Positions 27,040-34,908 of a stretch of DNA of 48,045 bases are shown here, one piece after another. Below the pieces are notes generated by a model, which searched no databases, was not told the DNA's origin, and saw nothing but the letters and a program-made list of their open reading frames with translations. Source of the stretch: Caulobacteraceae bacterium (GTDB lineage Bacteria > Pseudomonadota > Alphaproteobacteria > Caulobacterales > Caulobacteraceae); assembly GCA_947452365.1 (NCBI GenBank), contig CANGCO010000011.1:1-48045 (forward strand), given 5' to 3'. The translations under genes and the position numbers were made by a program. Position 1 is the stretch's first letter. The number at the start of each line of letters is the position of its first letter.

Positions 27040-27989
27040 ATACGGATGCCCTGGCGGCTACACGCGCCGGATTTGTTGCCATTATCGGCTCGCCCAATGC
27101 GGGCAAGTCGACGCTGGTGAACCGTCTGGTCGGGTCCAAGGTCTCGATCGTCACGCAAAAGGTCCAGACTACCCGCTTTCCGGTGCGGGGCGTGTGCATG
27201 GACGGCCGCGCCCAGATTGTTCTGGTCGATACGCCCGGCATTTTCACGCCGCGCCGTCGGCTCGATCGGGCCATGGTGCGCTCCGCCTGGAGCGGGGCAG
27301 AAGATGCTGATGCGGTTGTGCATCTGGTCGATGCCCATGCCGAGATCGCGGTCGAGGACGGCACAGCCAAGGCGGCAGAACGACGCTGCGCCGAGGACAC
27401 GGCCAATATTCGCGCGGCCCTGAAATCCAGTGGCCGCAAGGCGGTTCTGGCCCTGAACAAGATTGATCTGGTCAAGCGCGACGCCCTGTTGGCCCTGACC
27501 ACGGCCCTGTTTGAGGAAGGGGTCTATACTCAGGTCTTTATGATTTCGGCGCATAATGGCTCTGGGGTCGAGGACCTAAAACACCATATGGCCAGCCTGG
27601 TGCCAGAGGGGCCATGGCTCTATCCTGAAGACCAGACCGCTGACCTGCCTGTGCGCCTCTTGGCCGCCGAAATTACCCGCGAAAAAGTCTATCTGCGCGT
27701 CCATGAAGAACTGCCCTATGCCGCCACGGTCGAGACCACGGCCTTTAAAGAGGCCAAGGAAGGCGCGGTGCGGATTGAACAGACCATCTATATAGAGCGC
27801 GAGGGCCAAAGGGCGATTATTCTGGGCAAGGGCGGCCAGACCCTGAAATGGATTGGCGAAAATTCGCGAAAAGACCTGATTGAAATTTTGGACAGGCCCG
27901 TGCACCTGTTCTTGCACGTCAAGGTGCGCGAGACCTGGCAGGAGGAGCGCGCCTTTTATGCCGATCTGGGTTTGGACTTTGACGTCTAA
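27036..27989 (+). CDS. era: GTPase Era
   Basis: A 317-residue GTPase needed for 30S subunit assembly. G1 is GSPNAGKST near residues 18-26, G3 is DTPG, G4 is NKID and G5 lies in ISAHNG. The C-terminal KH domain (GQRAIILGKGGQTLKWIG) binds the 3' end of 16S rRNA. The effector region reads QTTRFPVRG. It overlaps rnc by 4 bp and is followed after about 40 bp by a small DUF3297 gene. Confidence 0.97.
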   Translation: MNTDALAATRAGFVAIIGSPNAGKSTLVNRLVGSKVSIVTQKVQTTRFPVRGVCMDGRAQIVLVDTPGIFTPRRRLDRAMVRSAWSGAEDADAVVHLVDAHAEIAVEDGTAKAAERRCAEDTANIRAALKSSGRKAVLALNKIDLVKRDALLALTTALFEEGVYTQVFMISAHNGSGVEDLKHHMASLVPEGPWLYPEDQTADLPVRLLAAEITREKVYLRVHEELPYAATVETTAFKEAKEGAVRIEQTIYIEREGQRAIILGKGGQTLKWIGENSRKDLIEILDRPVHLFLHVKVRETWQEERAFYADLGLDFDV

Positions 27990-28028
27990 CCCGGCCCCTG
28001 TTTGATAATTTTCGAAAGACCTAAAGCT

Positions 28029-28271
28029 ATGAGCGACACGCTTCCGGACCGCCTGTCTGTTAATCCAAACAGCCCCTATTATGATGCGGCCCTGCTGGAG
28101 CGCGGCATTGGCATTCTGTTCAAGGGCGTCGACAAGACCAATGTCGAGGAATACTGCGTTAGCGAGTCCTGGGTGCGCCTGACCGTGGGCAATACGGTTG
28201 ACCGCAAGGGCAATCCCATGACCGTCAAGCTGCAAGGCCCAGTCGAGCCCTATTTCCGTAGTCCAGAATAG
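28029..28271 (+). CDS. DUF3297 family protein
   Basis: An 80-residue protein without signal peptide or membrane segment. The sequence from LPDRLSVNPNSPYYDAALL to the C-terminal KLQGPVEPYF matches the DUF3297 family, a small conserved family in proteobacteria with no known function. I chose the ATG at 28029, which yields the normal N-terminus. It sits between era and recO, and only 15 bp separate it from recO. The context suggests an RNA- or DNA-related housekeeping role, but this is only inference. Confidence 0.85.
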   Translation: MSDTLPDRLSVNPNSPYYDAALLERGIGILFKGVDKTNVEEYCVSESWVRLTVGNTVDRKGNPMTVKLQGPVEPYFRSPE

Positions 28272-28286
28272 GACAAGGCCACGCCC

Positions 28287-29021
28287 ATGACCGAATGGGA
28301 GGATGATGCCTTTATCCTATCGGCGCGCGCTTATGGCGAGACAGGCGCAATTGTCGAATTTTTAACCGAAAACCATGGGCGCCATGCCGCCCATGTCGCC
28401 GGGGCCGCCTCGCGCCGGATCAAGCCCTTCTTGCAGGCTGGCGCACGGGTCGTGGTTATGTACCGCGCCCGGGTGGCCGATCAATTGGGGTCTGCGACGC
28501 TGGAGCCGATAGGCGAGGGGCCTTCAGCCCTGTTTGACGATCCTTTAGCCTTGGCTGGCCTGTCTTCGGCGGCTTCGGTTGTGGCGGGGGCCTTGCCAGA
28601 GCGCCAGGTGCATTCGGGCGCTTATCGCGCCTTTGAGGCCCTGGTTGCGTGCCTGTCCCTGACCGAGATCTGGCCCGCCGTCTATGTGCGGTTTGAGGCC
28701 GGCCTGCTGGATGATTTGGGCTTTGGTCTGGACCTGTCGCGCTGCGCGGCAACGGGCGAACTTGACGACCTGGTCTATGTCAGTCCGCGCACCGGCCGGG
28801 CGGTCAGCCGCGCGGCGGGCGAGCCCTATCGCGACAAGCTTTTGGCCTTGCCGCCGTTCATGCTTTCGGCCCAAGGCGGTCTGGAAGCCGGCGATGTTGG
28901 CGCGGGCCTAGCCTTGACCGGCTATTTCCTCGAACACCATATCTTCGCGGCCCTGAACCGGCCCTTGCCGACGCCTAGAACCCGGATGATTGAACGCCTG
29001 CGCGAGGCAGGAGCGCTTTAG
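28287..29021 (+). CDS. recO: DNA repair protein RecO
   Basis: A 244-residue recombination mediator. The N-terminal OB fold carries DDAFILSARAYGETGAIVEFLTENHGRH, typical of RecO, and a helical C-terminal domain follows. It works with RecF/RecR to load RecA on SSB-coated DNA. The usual zinc-binding cysteine cluster is not evident, as in many alphaproteobacterial homologues. The gene is the last of the rpoZ-to-recO run. A 318-bp repeat-filled gap follows. Confidence 0.94.
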   Translation: MTEWEDDAFILSARAYGETGAIVEFLTENHGRHAAHVAGAASRRIKPFLQAGARVVVMYRARVADQLGSATLEPIGEGPSALFDDPLALAGLSSAASVVAGALPERQVHSGAYRAFEALVACLSLTEIWPAVYVRFEAGLLDDLGFGLDLSRCAATGELDDLVYVSPRTGRAVSRAAGEPYRDKLLALPPFMLSAQGGLEAGDVGAGLALTGYFLEHHIFAALNRPLPTPRTRMIERLREAGAL

Positions 29022-29339
29022 CGGGGTCAGCCCCCATCCCTGGCTTGCGGTACTCCCCCCAGTGGGGGAAGATTTGCTTTTCTTAAATTCTCCCCCCTTG
29101 GGGGAGGGGGACCCCGAAGCGGTGGAGGGGGCTCTGCACCGGCTCCGGCCCAAGCCCCCCGTGCGCCTTCCCCGCGAAGGCAGCGGAGGGGCGGGGAGTT
29201 TAGGCCCCCTTCCCCGGCTATCGCCGGTACTTCCCCCAAGGGGGGAAGATTTAACACGGTTGATCCTCCCCCCTTGGTGGAGGGGGCGGCGCCAAAGGGG
29301 GAAGATTTCTCGCGCGATTGCCGCTAAACTGTCCAAACC
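29022..29339. repeat. GC-rich mosaic intergenic repeat between recO and parC
   Basis: No gene is seen here. The gap is built from repeated modules. Module A (GTAC, C-run, G-run, AAGATTT) occurs at 29047-29075 and 29223-29252, with a half copy at 29291-29308. Module B (CTCCCCCCTTGG, then GGAGGGGG) occurs at 29090-29110 and 29265-29286. Between them lies a region of GGTGGAGGGGG and CCCCGCGAAGGCAGCGG blocks (29113-29220). Most modules are near-palindromic and could fold as hairpins. Similar C-run/G-run repeats occur in intergenic DNA of alphaproteobacterial genomes. It ends about 30 bp before the parC ATG. Confidence 0.75.
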
Positions 29340-31589
29340 ATGAATAAGCCAGTGATTCCGCCCGGCGGCCCAGCCGATGGCGACCGCATTATCGATGAGC
29401 CCCTAACCGAAGCCCTGTCGCGTCGGTATCTGGCCTATGCCTTATCCACCATTATGCATCGGGCCCTGCCCGATGTGCGCGATGGGCTAAAGCCTGTGCA
29501 TCGGCGCCTTCTCTATGCCATGAGCATTTTGCGGCTTGATCCAGAATCCTCGGCTAAGAAATGCGCCCGCGTGGTCGGCGATGTGATTGGTAAGTATCAC
29601 CCGCACGGCGACACGGCCGTCTATGACGCCCTGGTGCGCCTGGCCCAAGACTTTGCCCAGCGTTACCGCCTGATCGATGGTCAGGGCAATTTTGGCAATA
29701 TTGACGGCGATAATGCCGCCGCCATGCGATATACCGAATGTCGTCTGACCCCTGCTGCGGCCCTATTGCTAGACGGAATTGACGAGGACGCCGTCGATTT
29801 TCGCGCCACCTATGACGGTGAGGACGAAGAGCCAGTTGTTCTGCCGGCAGGCTTTCCCAATCTTCTGGCCAATGGCTCGTCCGGCATTGCCGTGGGCATG
29901 GCCACCTCGATCCCGCCGCATAATGCTGCCGAACTGATCGATGCCGGTCTGTTATTGCTGCAAACGCCAGAGGCGAGCACGGCCGACCTGATGGGTCTGG
30001 TCGCGGGCCCTGACTTTCCCACCGGCGGCATAGTGGTCGAGAGCCAGGCCTCGATGCTGGAGACCTATGAGACCGGGCGCGGCGGCATTCGCCTGCGGGC
30101 GCGCTGGTTCAAGGAAGAAATTCCGCGCGGTGGCTATCGGATTGTGGTCACGGAAATCCCCTATCAGGTCAAGAAGGCGGATCTGATCGAACAATTGGCC
30201 ACCTTGATTGAGGCCAAAAAGGCGCCCTTGCTTGGCGATGTCCGCGACGAGTCGGCCGAGGATGTGCGCCTGGTCATTGAGCCTAAATCGCGCAATGTCG
30301 AGCCTGAGGTCCTGATGGAGAGCCTGTTCAAGCTCTCAACGCTCGAGACCCGGTTCCCGGTCAATATGAATGTGCTTGATGCCCGCGGCACGCCGGGCGT
30401 CATGGGCCTTAAACAGGCCCTGATGGCGTTTTTGGACCACCGCCGGGTGGTGCTGGTGCGCCGGGCAAGCTGGCGTCTGGCCAAGATTGAGCAGCGTCTA
30501 CACATTTTGGAAGGCCTCTTGATCGTCTTCCTCAATCTGGATGAGGTGATCCGGATCGTTCGTTTCGAAGACGAACCCAAGGCCAAGCTGATCGAGACCT
30601 TTAGCCTGACCGACATCCAGGCCGATGCCATCCTCAATACGCGTCTGCGCCAATTGGCCAAGCTGGAAGAGATGGAACTTCGGCGTGAGCATGACGCGCT
30701 TTCCGAAGAACGCGACGGGCTGACCGCCTTGCTCGGCTCTGACAAAAAGCAGTGGGCTCTGGTTGGGGTTGGCTTAAAGGCCGTGCGCAAGATTCTTGGC
30801 CCCGATACGGCTGTGGGCAAGCGCCGCACCGATTTTGCCGAAGCACCGCAGGTCGATGCCGCCGCCGCGATTGAGGCCATGATTGTGCGCGAGCCGATCA
30901 CAGTGGTGATTTCCGAACGTGGCTGGATTCGCGCCGCCAAGGGGGCTGTGCAAGATCCTTCAGAGCTGAAATTCAAAGAGGGCGACTCTCTGGCCTTTCT
31001 GGTTCCGGCCGAGACGACGGATAAGCTTCTCCTTTTCGCCTCAGACGGCCGCTTCTTTACGCTGGGCTGTGACAAGCTGCCGTCAGGCCGGGGCCATGGT
31101 GAGCCCTTGCGCCTGATGGTCGATATAGATGATGCGGTAAAAATACTGGACGTGTTCACCCACAAGCCCGGTCGCAAACGGGTCATTGCATCCAAGGCGG
31201 GCTATGGCTTTATCCTGCCTGAAGACGAGGCCATTGCCTTCCGGCGCGCAGGTAAACAGGTCCTGACCGTCGATGAGGCCGGTGCCTGTATCAGTCTGGA
31301 TGCCGAGGGCGATCATCTGGCCGTGATCGGCGATAATGGCAAGATCTTGGTGTTCAAGCTGGAAGAACTGCCCGAAATGGTCCGTGGCAAGGGCGTGAAA
31401 TTACAGTCCTATCGTGAGGGTGGCCTGCGCGATGCCCTGGTGTTTACCAAGTCCATTGGACCGTCCTGGATCGATTCAGCGGGTCGCAACCGGGCCTGGA
31501 CCGACTGGAGCGATTTTGTCGGTCGCCGCAGCAGTGCCGGTAAGATGGCGCCAAAGGGGTTTGCTGCCAATAAGCGCTTTAGGCCTTAA
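29340..31589 (+). CDS. parC: DNA topoisomerase IV subunit A
   Basis: A 749-residue type IIA topoisomerase subunit that decatenates chromosomes. The breakage-reunion domain contains [21 protein letters not shown] at 84-91 and the catalytic Tyr131 in AMRYTE. The C-terminal beta-propeller region is of the shorter ParC type and lacks a full GyrA box. At the positions matching E. coli ParC Ser80 and Glu84 it has Thr92 and Asp96, which may simply be the natural state of this lineage. ParE is not in the window. Its last codons overlap the convergent transferase gene by 4 bp. Confidence 0.96.
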   Translation: MNKPVIPPGGPADGDRIIDEPLTEALSRRYLAYALSTIMHRALPDVRDGLKPVHRRLLYAMSILRLDPESSAKKCARVVGDVIGKYHPHGDTAVYDALVRLAQDFAQRYRLIDGQGNFGNIDGDNAAAMRYTECRLTPAAALLLDGIDEDAVDFRATYDGEDEEPVVLPAGFPNLLANGSSGIAVGMATSIPPHNAAELIDAGLLLLQTPEASTADLMGLVAGPDFPTGGIVVESQASMLETYETGRGGIRLRARWFKEEIPRGGYRIVVTEIPYQVKKADLIEQLATLIEAKKAPLLGDVRDESAEDVRLVIEPKSRNVEPEVLMESLFKLSTLETRFPVNMNVLDARGTPGVMGLKQALMAFLDHRRVVLVRRASWRLAKIEQRLHILEGLLIVFLNLDEVIRIVRFEDEPKAKLIETFSLTDIQADAILNTRLRQLAKLEEMELRREHDALSEERDGLTALLGSDKKQWALVGVGLKAVRKILGPDTAVGKRRTDFAEAPQVDAAAAIEAMIVREPITVVISERGWIRAAKGAVQDPSELKFKEGDSLAFLVPAETTDKLLLFASDGRFFTLGCDKLPSGRGHGEPLRLMVDIDDAVKILDVFTHKPGRKRVIASKAGYGFILPEDEAIAFRRAGKQVLTVDEAGACISLDAEGDHLAVIGDNGKILVFKLEELPEMVRGKGVKLQSYREGGLRDALVFTKSIGPSWIDSAGRNRAWTDWSDFVGRRSSAGKMAPKGFAANKRFRP

Positions 31590-32359
31590 GCGGTCTGCGC
31601 GGCGGGCTCTGCTGCTCGGTCTCTGGCCGACATGAGCACCCAGCCGCCGGGACGCAGGATTTCCAAAGGATTGAACCGGGCCTTATAGGCCATCTTATCG
31701 CTGCCCTTGACCCAATAGCCAAGATAGACCTTGGGCAGCTCGTCGGTCTTGGCCTGGGCGACATGATCAAGGATCATGAAGGAGCCTAGGCTACGCTTGG
31801 GCTGATCTGGGTCAAAAAAGCTGTAAACCAGGGATAGGCCATCGGCCAAGACATCGACCAGGGCGCAGGCCACCAGATCGCCTTTTGGGTTTGTATCCGA
31901 TGGTGCGCGGTATTCGACCAACTGGGTCTTTACGGCCGTGTCCTCGATCATGGCGACATAGTCTGGCCAGGCCATTTCGGCCATTCCGCCCTCGGCATGG
32001 CGGGCATTCAGATAGCGGCTAAGCAGGTCAAATTGTTCCATACTGGCCTGGGCCGGGACAATCTGGCGCGTCAGGTCGCTATTGCGCTCCAGGCTTCGGC
32101 GCTCGGAGCGGGAAAACACATAATCGGGCACAGGGATACGCGCGGACCAACAGGCGTCGCAGGCCTCGCAAGAGGGACGATAGGCGATGTTTTGCGACCG
32201 GCGAAATCCAACCTGGGTTAGGGTATCATTGACATTGGCACCATCTGCGACTGGCAAATGGGCAAACACCTTGCGTTCGTTCCGACCCGGCAAATAGGGG
32301 CAGGGCGACGGCGCGGTTAAGAAAAACCGGATCTGTCTAGGCGCAAAGTGGTGCGTCAC
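31586..32359 (-). CDS. Leucyl/arginyl-tRNA-protein transferase (Bpt/Ate family)
   Basis: A 257-residue aminoacyl-transferase. The N-terminal [20 protein letters not shown] and the [14 protein letters not shown] cysteine motif (about residues 60-75) are family hallmarks. The family attaches Leu (Bpt) or Arg (Ate) to N-terminal Asp/Glu to mark proteins for ClpS/ClpAP degradation. The length and bacterial origin favour Bpt, but the specificity cannot be proven. The start is GTG at 32359, with a GGA site about 12 bases upstream. It is downstream of motB by about 80 bp and overlaps parC by 4 bp on the other strand. Confidence 0.9.
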   Translation of the reverse strand: MTHHFAPRQIRFFLTAPSPCPYLPGRNERKVFAHLPVADGANVNDTLTQVGFRRSQNIAYRPSCEACDACWSARIPVPDYVFSRSERRSLERNSDLTRQIVPAQASMEQFDLLSRYLNARHAEGGMAEMAWPDYVAMIEDTAVKTQLVEYRAPSDTNPKGDLVACALVDVLADGLSLVYSFFDPDQPKRSLGSFMILDHVAQAKTDELPKVYLGYWVKGSDKMAYKARFNPLEILRPGGWVLMSARDRAAEPAAQTA

Positions 32360-32439
32360 GCTGGCTAGGGGTCCTGTGAAGTCGCTATTGCTGCTGTCCC
32401 GACCATTAGGCCAAATCTGTCAACAGACTGCAAGGCTTA

Positions 32440-33318
32440 TCAAAACGTCTTGCTAGTCGGTAGAACCGGGGCTTCGCGCAATAGAGTAATCGTAATGCGC
32501 CGATTGCTGGGCAGGGTTGGATCATCGGGGAATAGAGGTTCAGCGCTAGCCTTACCGGCGACCTGATAAATCCGCTCACGGCTAAGGCCTGATTGCTCGA
32601 GCAAGGCGCGCGCGGCATCGGCACGGCTAGAGGACAGGGCCCAGTCACTAGACGTCTTGACATTGCCGAGATCAACGCTGGTGTGCCCGGCAATACTGAC
32701 CCGATTAGGCAATTGGTTCAAAATCTTGGTCACGGCCTTTAGCAGGACCCTGGCGCGGGCATTGGGTTTGGCCGATCCACCTTCGAACATAGGCCGGCCT
32801 TCTTGGTCGACTAACTGGATTCTAAGGCCCTCTGGGGTCTTATCAATCAGGACCTGCTTGGACAGTTCAGAGAGTTCGGGCATGGATTGTATGGCCTGAC
32901 GCAGAGACTGCGCCGCAGAGTCCATGCTCTGATCGTCTTGTTGCTGTGTGTCGCTGCCGTGCCCTGACGCCCGACTTGTCGAGTTACCGACCTCTGTGCT
33001 GGGCGGGGCCTGTGGCACCAGCTGGTCCAGAGTATCCTTGGCACCACGACTGCGGGAGTTGTCGTCGCTGAGGGTCGTGCCGCCTAGAATGCCCCCGGCA
33101 CCGCTATTGGACTGGGACACGCTGGCGGGGGCAAAATAGCCCGCAATCCCGACCTTTTGTTCGGGCGAGGTTGTGTTGATGAGCCACATCAACAGAAAAA
33201 AAGCCATCATGGCGGTCACGAAGTCGGCATAGGCCACCTTCCAGGCGCCCCCGTGATGACCACCACCGATCACTTTCTTGACCTTTTTGATCATGATGGG
33301 TCTATCGCCGTCCGCCAT
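32440..33318 (-). CDS. motB: Flagellar motor stator protein MotB
   Basis: A 292-residue inner-membrane and periplasmic protein. The N-terminal membrane segment has the proton-carrying Asp32 (AYADFVTAMMAFFLLMW), after a basic cytoplasmic tail. A C-terminal OmpA-like domain (about 180-285, with AGHTSVD and SSSRADAARALL) anchors the stator to peptidoglycan. The Ser/Gly/Gln-rich linker (about 70-130) forms the plug region. The ATG at 33318 has a GAGG site; an ATG four codons upstream lacks one. motA is not adjacent. The separation of motA and motB loci is seen in Caulobacter-like bacteria. It is evidence that the organism is motile. Confidence 0.93.
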   Translation of the reverse strand: MADGDRPIMIKKVKKVIGGGHHGGAWKVAYADFVTAMMAFFLLMWLINTTSPEQKVGIAGYFAPASVSQSNSGAGGILGGTTLSDDNSRSRGAKDTLDQLVPQAPPSTEVGNSTSRASGHGSDTQQQDDQSMDSAAQSLRQAIQSMPELSELSKQVLIDKTPEGLRIQLVDQEGRPMFEGGSAKPNARARVLLKAVTKILNQLPNRVSIAGHTSVDLGNVKTSSDWALSSSRADAARALLEQSGLSRERIYQVAGKASAEPLFPDDPTLPSNRRITITLLREAPVLPTSKTF

Positions 33319-33341
33319 GCCTCGCCTCATTCGGGTTTGGT

Positions 33342-33363
33342 GCTATAAGGCTCAGCTATAAGG
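33342..33363. repeat. 9-bp direct repeat in motB/flavin-reductase divergent region
   Basis: GCTATAAGG occurs at 33342-33350 and again at 33355-33363, a spacing of 13 bases. It lies 24-45 bp upstream of the motB start on the opposite side of two palindromes (33390-33403 and 33422-33435). It could be a binding site for a dimeric or tandem regulator. It is short enough that chance is possible. Confidence 0.4.
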
Positions 33364-33389
33364 GCTGGATGTTAAGATGGGGTTTCGGT

Positions 33390-33403
33390 CCTATGCGCAT
33401 AGG
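33390..33403. promoter_or_regulatory. Perfect 14-bp palindrome, candidate operator
   Basis: CCTATGCGCATAGG is a perfect palindrome 33 bp before the flavin-reductase ATG and 72 bp before the motB start. It is flanked by GG and CC with one mismatch. A site of this size and symmetry would suit a dimeric helix-turn-helix repressor or activator. No obvious regulator gene is adjacent. Confidence 0.5.
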
Positions 33404-33421
33404 CCGATACGACCAGATAGG

Positions 33422-33435
33422 AATTAAGCTTAATT
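33422..33435. promoter_or_regulatory. Perfect 14-bp palindrome touching the flavin-reductase start
   Basis: AATTAAGCTTAATT is a perfect palindrome that ends one base before the ATG at 33436. It lies between a weak AGG ribosome site and the start codon, so it could hinder translation as RNA, or bind a repressor as DNA. It is AT-rich, unlike the surrounding sequence. Confidence 0.5.
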
Positions 33436-33930
33436 ATGGATGAAGCCAGCCAATACCGCCGGGCCCTCGGCGCTTATGCGACAGGCGTTGCCGTCGTGAC
33501 CGTTGCCCAGGACCCGCTTGATTCCGAGCAAGGGGCCTATGGGGTAACCATTAATTCGTTCACCTCGGTATCCTTAACGCCAAGGCTGATCTTGTGGTGC
33601 CTCGATGATGCCTCAGAGCGCGGGCGGCTATTTGCCAAGGCCGAGACGTTTGGCATTAATGTGCTGGCAGAAGGCGACCGCCATGTCTCCGACCGCTTTG
33701 CGCGCGGCGACGGCTATAGGCTCGAGGCCGATGAGGTTAAACCCGGTCCCCATGCCGGGGACGCGCCTGTGCTCAAGACCGCTGTGACGCGCCTGTCCTG
33801 CAAGGTACATGCGCGCCACCAGATGGGCGATCATCTGGTCATTGTCGGCGAGGTTACCGATTTTGATACAATGGAGGGGGATTCTCTTCTCTATTATCGC
33901 GGCAAATATAGCCGCGTTCACGCCGACTAA
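33436..33930 (+). CDS. Flavin reductase family protein
   Basis: A 164-residue flavin-binding split-barrel protein. The N-terminal YRRALGAYATGVAVVT and TINSFTSVSLTPRLILW segments match the flavin reductase domain that reduces FMN/FAD with NAD(P)H, usually for a partner two-component monooxygenase. No monooxygenase gene is nearby. The gene precedes a beta-hydroxyacid dehydrogenase by 11 bp, so both may be co-transcribed. Its start is directly preceded by a perfect 14-bp palindrome. Confidence 0.88.
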   Translation: MDEASQYRRALGAYATGVAVVTVAQDPLDSEQGAYGVTINSFTSVSLTPRLILWCLDDASERGRLFAKAETFGINVLAEGDRHVSDRFARGDGYRLEADEVKPGPHAGDAPVLKTAVTRLSCKVHARHQMGDHLVIVGEVTDFDTMEGDSLLYYRGKYSRVHAD

Positions 33931-33941
33931 GGAATAGGCGC

Positions 33942-34802
33942 ATGCAGATTGGCTTTATCGGGCTTGGGGTTATGGGCCATCCCATGGCCGGGCATCTGGC
34001 CAAGGCCGGGCATGCTGTTCAGGTGTTTAATCGCTCGCTGGATAAGGCCAAGGCCTGGGGTGCTGACCACGGCGGCACGGTCCATAATTCAGCGGTTCAG
34101 GCCGCTGAGGGCTGCGAAATCGTTGTCCTGTGCGTGGGCAATGATGATGATGTGCGCGGCCTGGTTGCCGATATTTTGCCAGTCATGGCCAAGGGCGCGA
34201 TCATAGTCGATCACACCACCACATCGGCCAAGCTGGCCAAGGCCATGGCGATTTCGGCCGCTGAGCTTGGCCGATCCTTTCTCGATGCCCCGGTTTCTGG
34301 CGGGCAGGCGGGGGCTGTGAACGGGGCCTTGACGATTATGATTGGCGGCGACCAGGCAGCCTATGAGCGGGCCGTTCCGGTCTTATCGGCCTATGCCAAG
34401 GCCATTCGGCACATGGGCGAGGCAGGCAGTGGTCAATTGGCCAAGATGGTCAACCAGATCTGTATTGCTGGCGTGGTTCAAGGCCTGGCCGAGGCCGTGC
34501 ATTTTGCCAAGAATGCCGGACTGGACACCGATGCCGTTCTGGCCGCCATCAGCCAGGGTGCGGCCCAGTCTTGGCAGATGGATAATCGCTGGAAGACCAT
34601 GGTTGAGGGCCAATTTGAGTTTGGCTTTGCCGTGGACTGGATGCGCAAGGATCTTGGACTTGTGTTGGATGAGGCCCGCGCCAATGGCTCGCAACTGGCC
34701 CTAGCTGCCCTGGTCGATCAGTTCTATGCCGAGATTCAGGCCATGGGTGGCAACCGCTGGGACACGTCTAGTCTGGCGGCAAGGCTCAAGTCCTCTTCTT
34801 AA
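33942..34802 (+). CDS. NAD(P)-dependent beta-hydroxyacid dehydrogenase
   Basis: A 286-residue protein with the Rossmann motif GLGVMGHPMAGHL at the N-terminus, the DAPVSGGQAGA substrate segment near residue 116 and the catalytic lysine in GQLAKMVNQ near residue 168. This is the 3-hydroxyisobutyrate / tartronate semialdehyde / glyoxylate reductase family. It likely oxidises a 3-hydroxy acid or reduces the aldehyde, but the substrate is not resolved. It follows the flavin-reductase gene by 11 bp. The ammonium transporter follows after about 105 bp. Confidence 0.9.
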   Translation: MQIGFIGLGVMGHPMAGHLAKAGHAVQVFNRSLDKAKAWGADHGGTVHNSAVQAAEGCEIVVLCVGNDDDVRGLVADILPVMAKGAIIVDHTTTSAKLAKAMAISAAELGRSFLDAPVSGGQAGAVNGALTIMIGGDQAAYERAVPVLSAYAKAIRHMGEAGSGQLAKMVNQICIAGVVQGLAEAVHFAKNAGLDTDAVLAAISQGAAQSWQMDNRWKTMVEGQFEFGFAVDWMRKDLGLVLDEARANGSQLALAALVDQFYAEIQAMGGNRWDTSSLAARLKSSS

Positions 34803-34836
34803 GGGAGATGTTGCGCGCGATTGAAATCTTACCCCT

Positions 34837-34902
34837 CCCCAAGCGCGCTTCGTCCTGATAGCAAGGGGCCAAGACGTTCATAAGAGCGCGAAAGCCTTGG
34901 GG
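34837..34902 (+). promoter_or_regulatory. Possible ribosome-site-sequestering hairpin before amtB
   Basis: CCCCAAG at 34837-34843 is complementary to CTTGGGG at 34896-34902, which contains the GGGGGA ribosome site of amtB. The bases inside also pair in part. Such a fold would hide the ribosome site. It could be a translational control element or a chance match in GC-rich DNA. Confidence 0.25.
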
Positions 34903-34908
34903 GAAGAC

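Noticed and set aside
29022-29339. CRISPR array in the repeat-rich gap
   Set aside because: The modules differ in length and spacing, have no uniform spacers, and are palindromic G/C runs. No cas genes are near.
29600-29640. Fluoroquinolone-resistance change in ParC (Thr92 at the Ser80 position)
   Set aside because: Without related sequences this may be the wild-type residue in the lineage; nothing shows a recent mutation.
30164-31195. A 343-codon open frame on the reverse strand inside parC
   Set aside because: It is a shadow of a strongly conserved forward gene in GC-rich DNA, with no ribosome site and Ser/Arg-rich low-complexity content.
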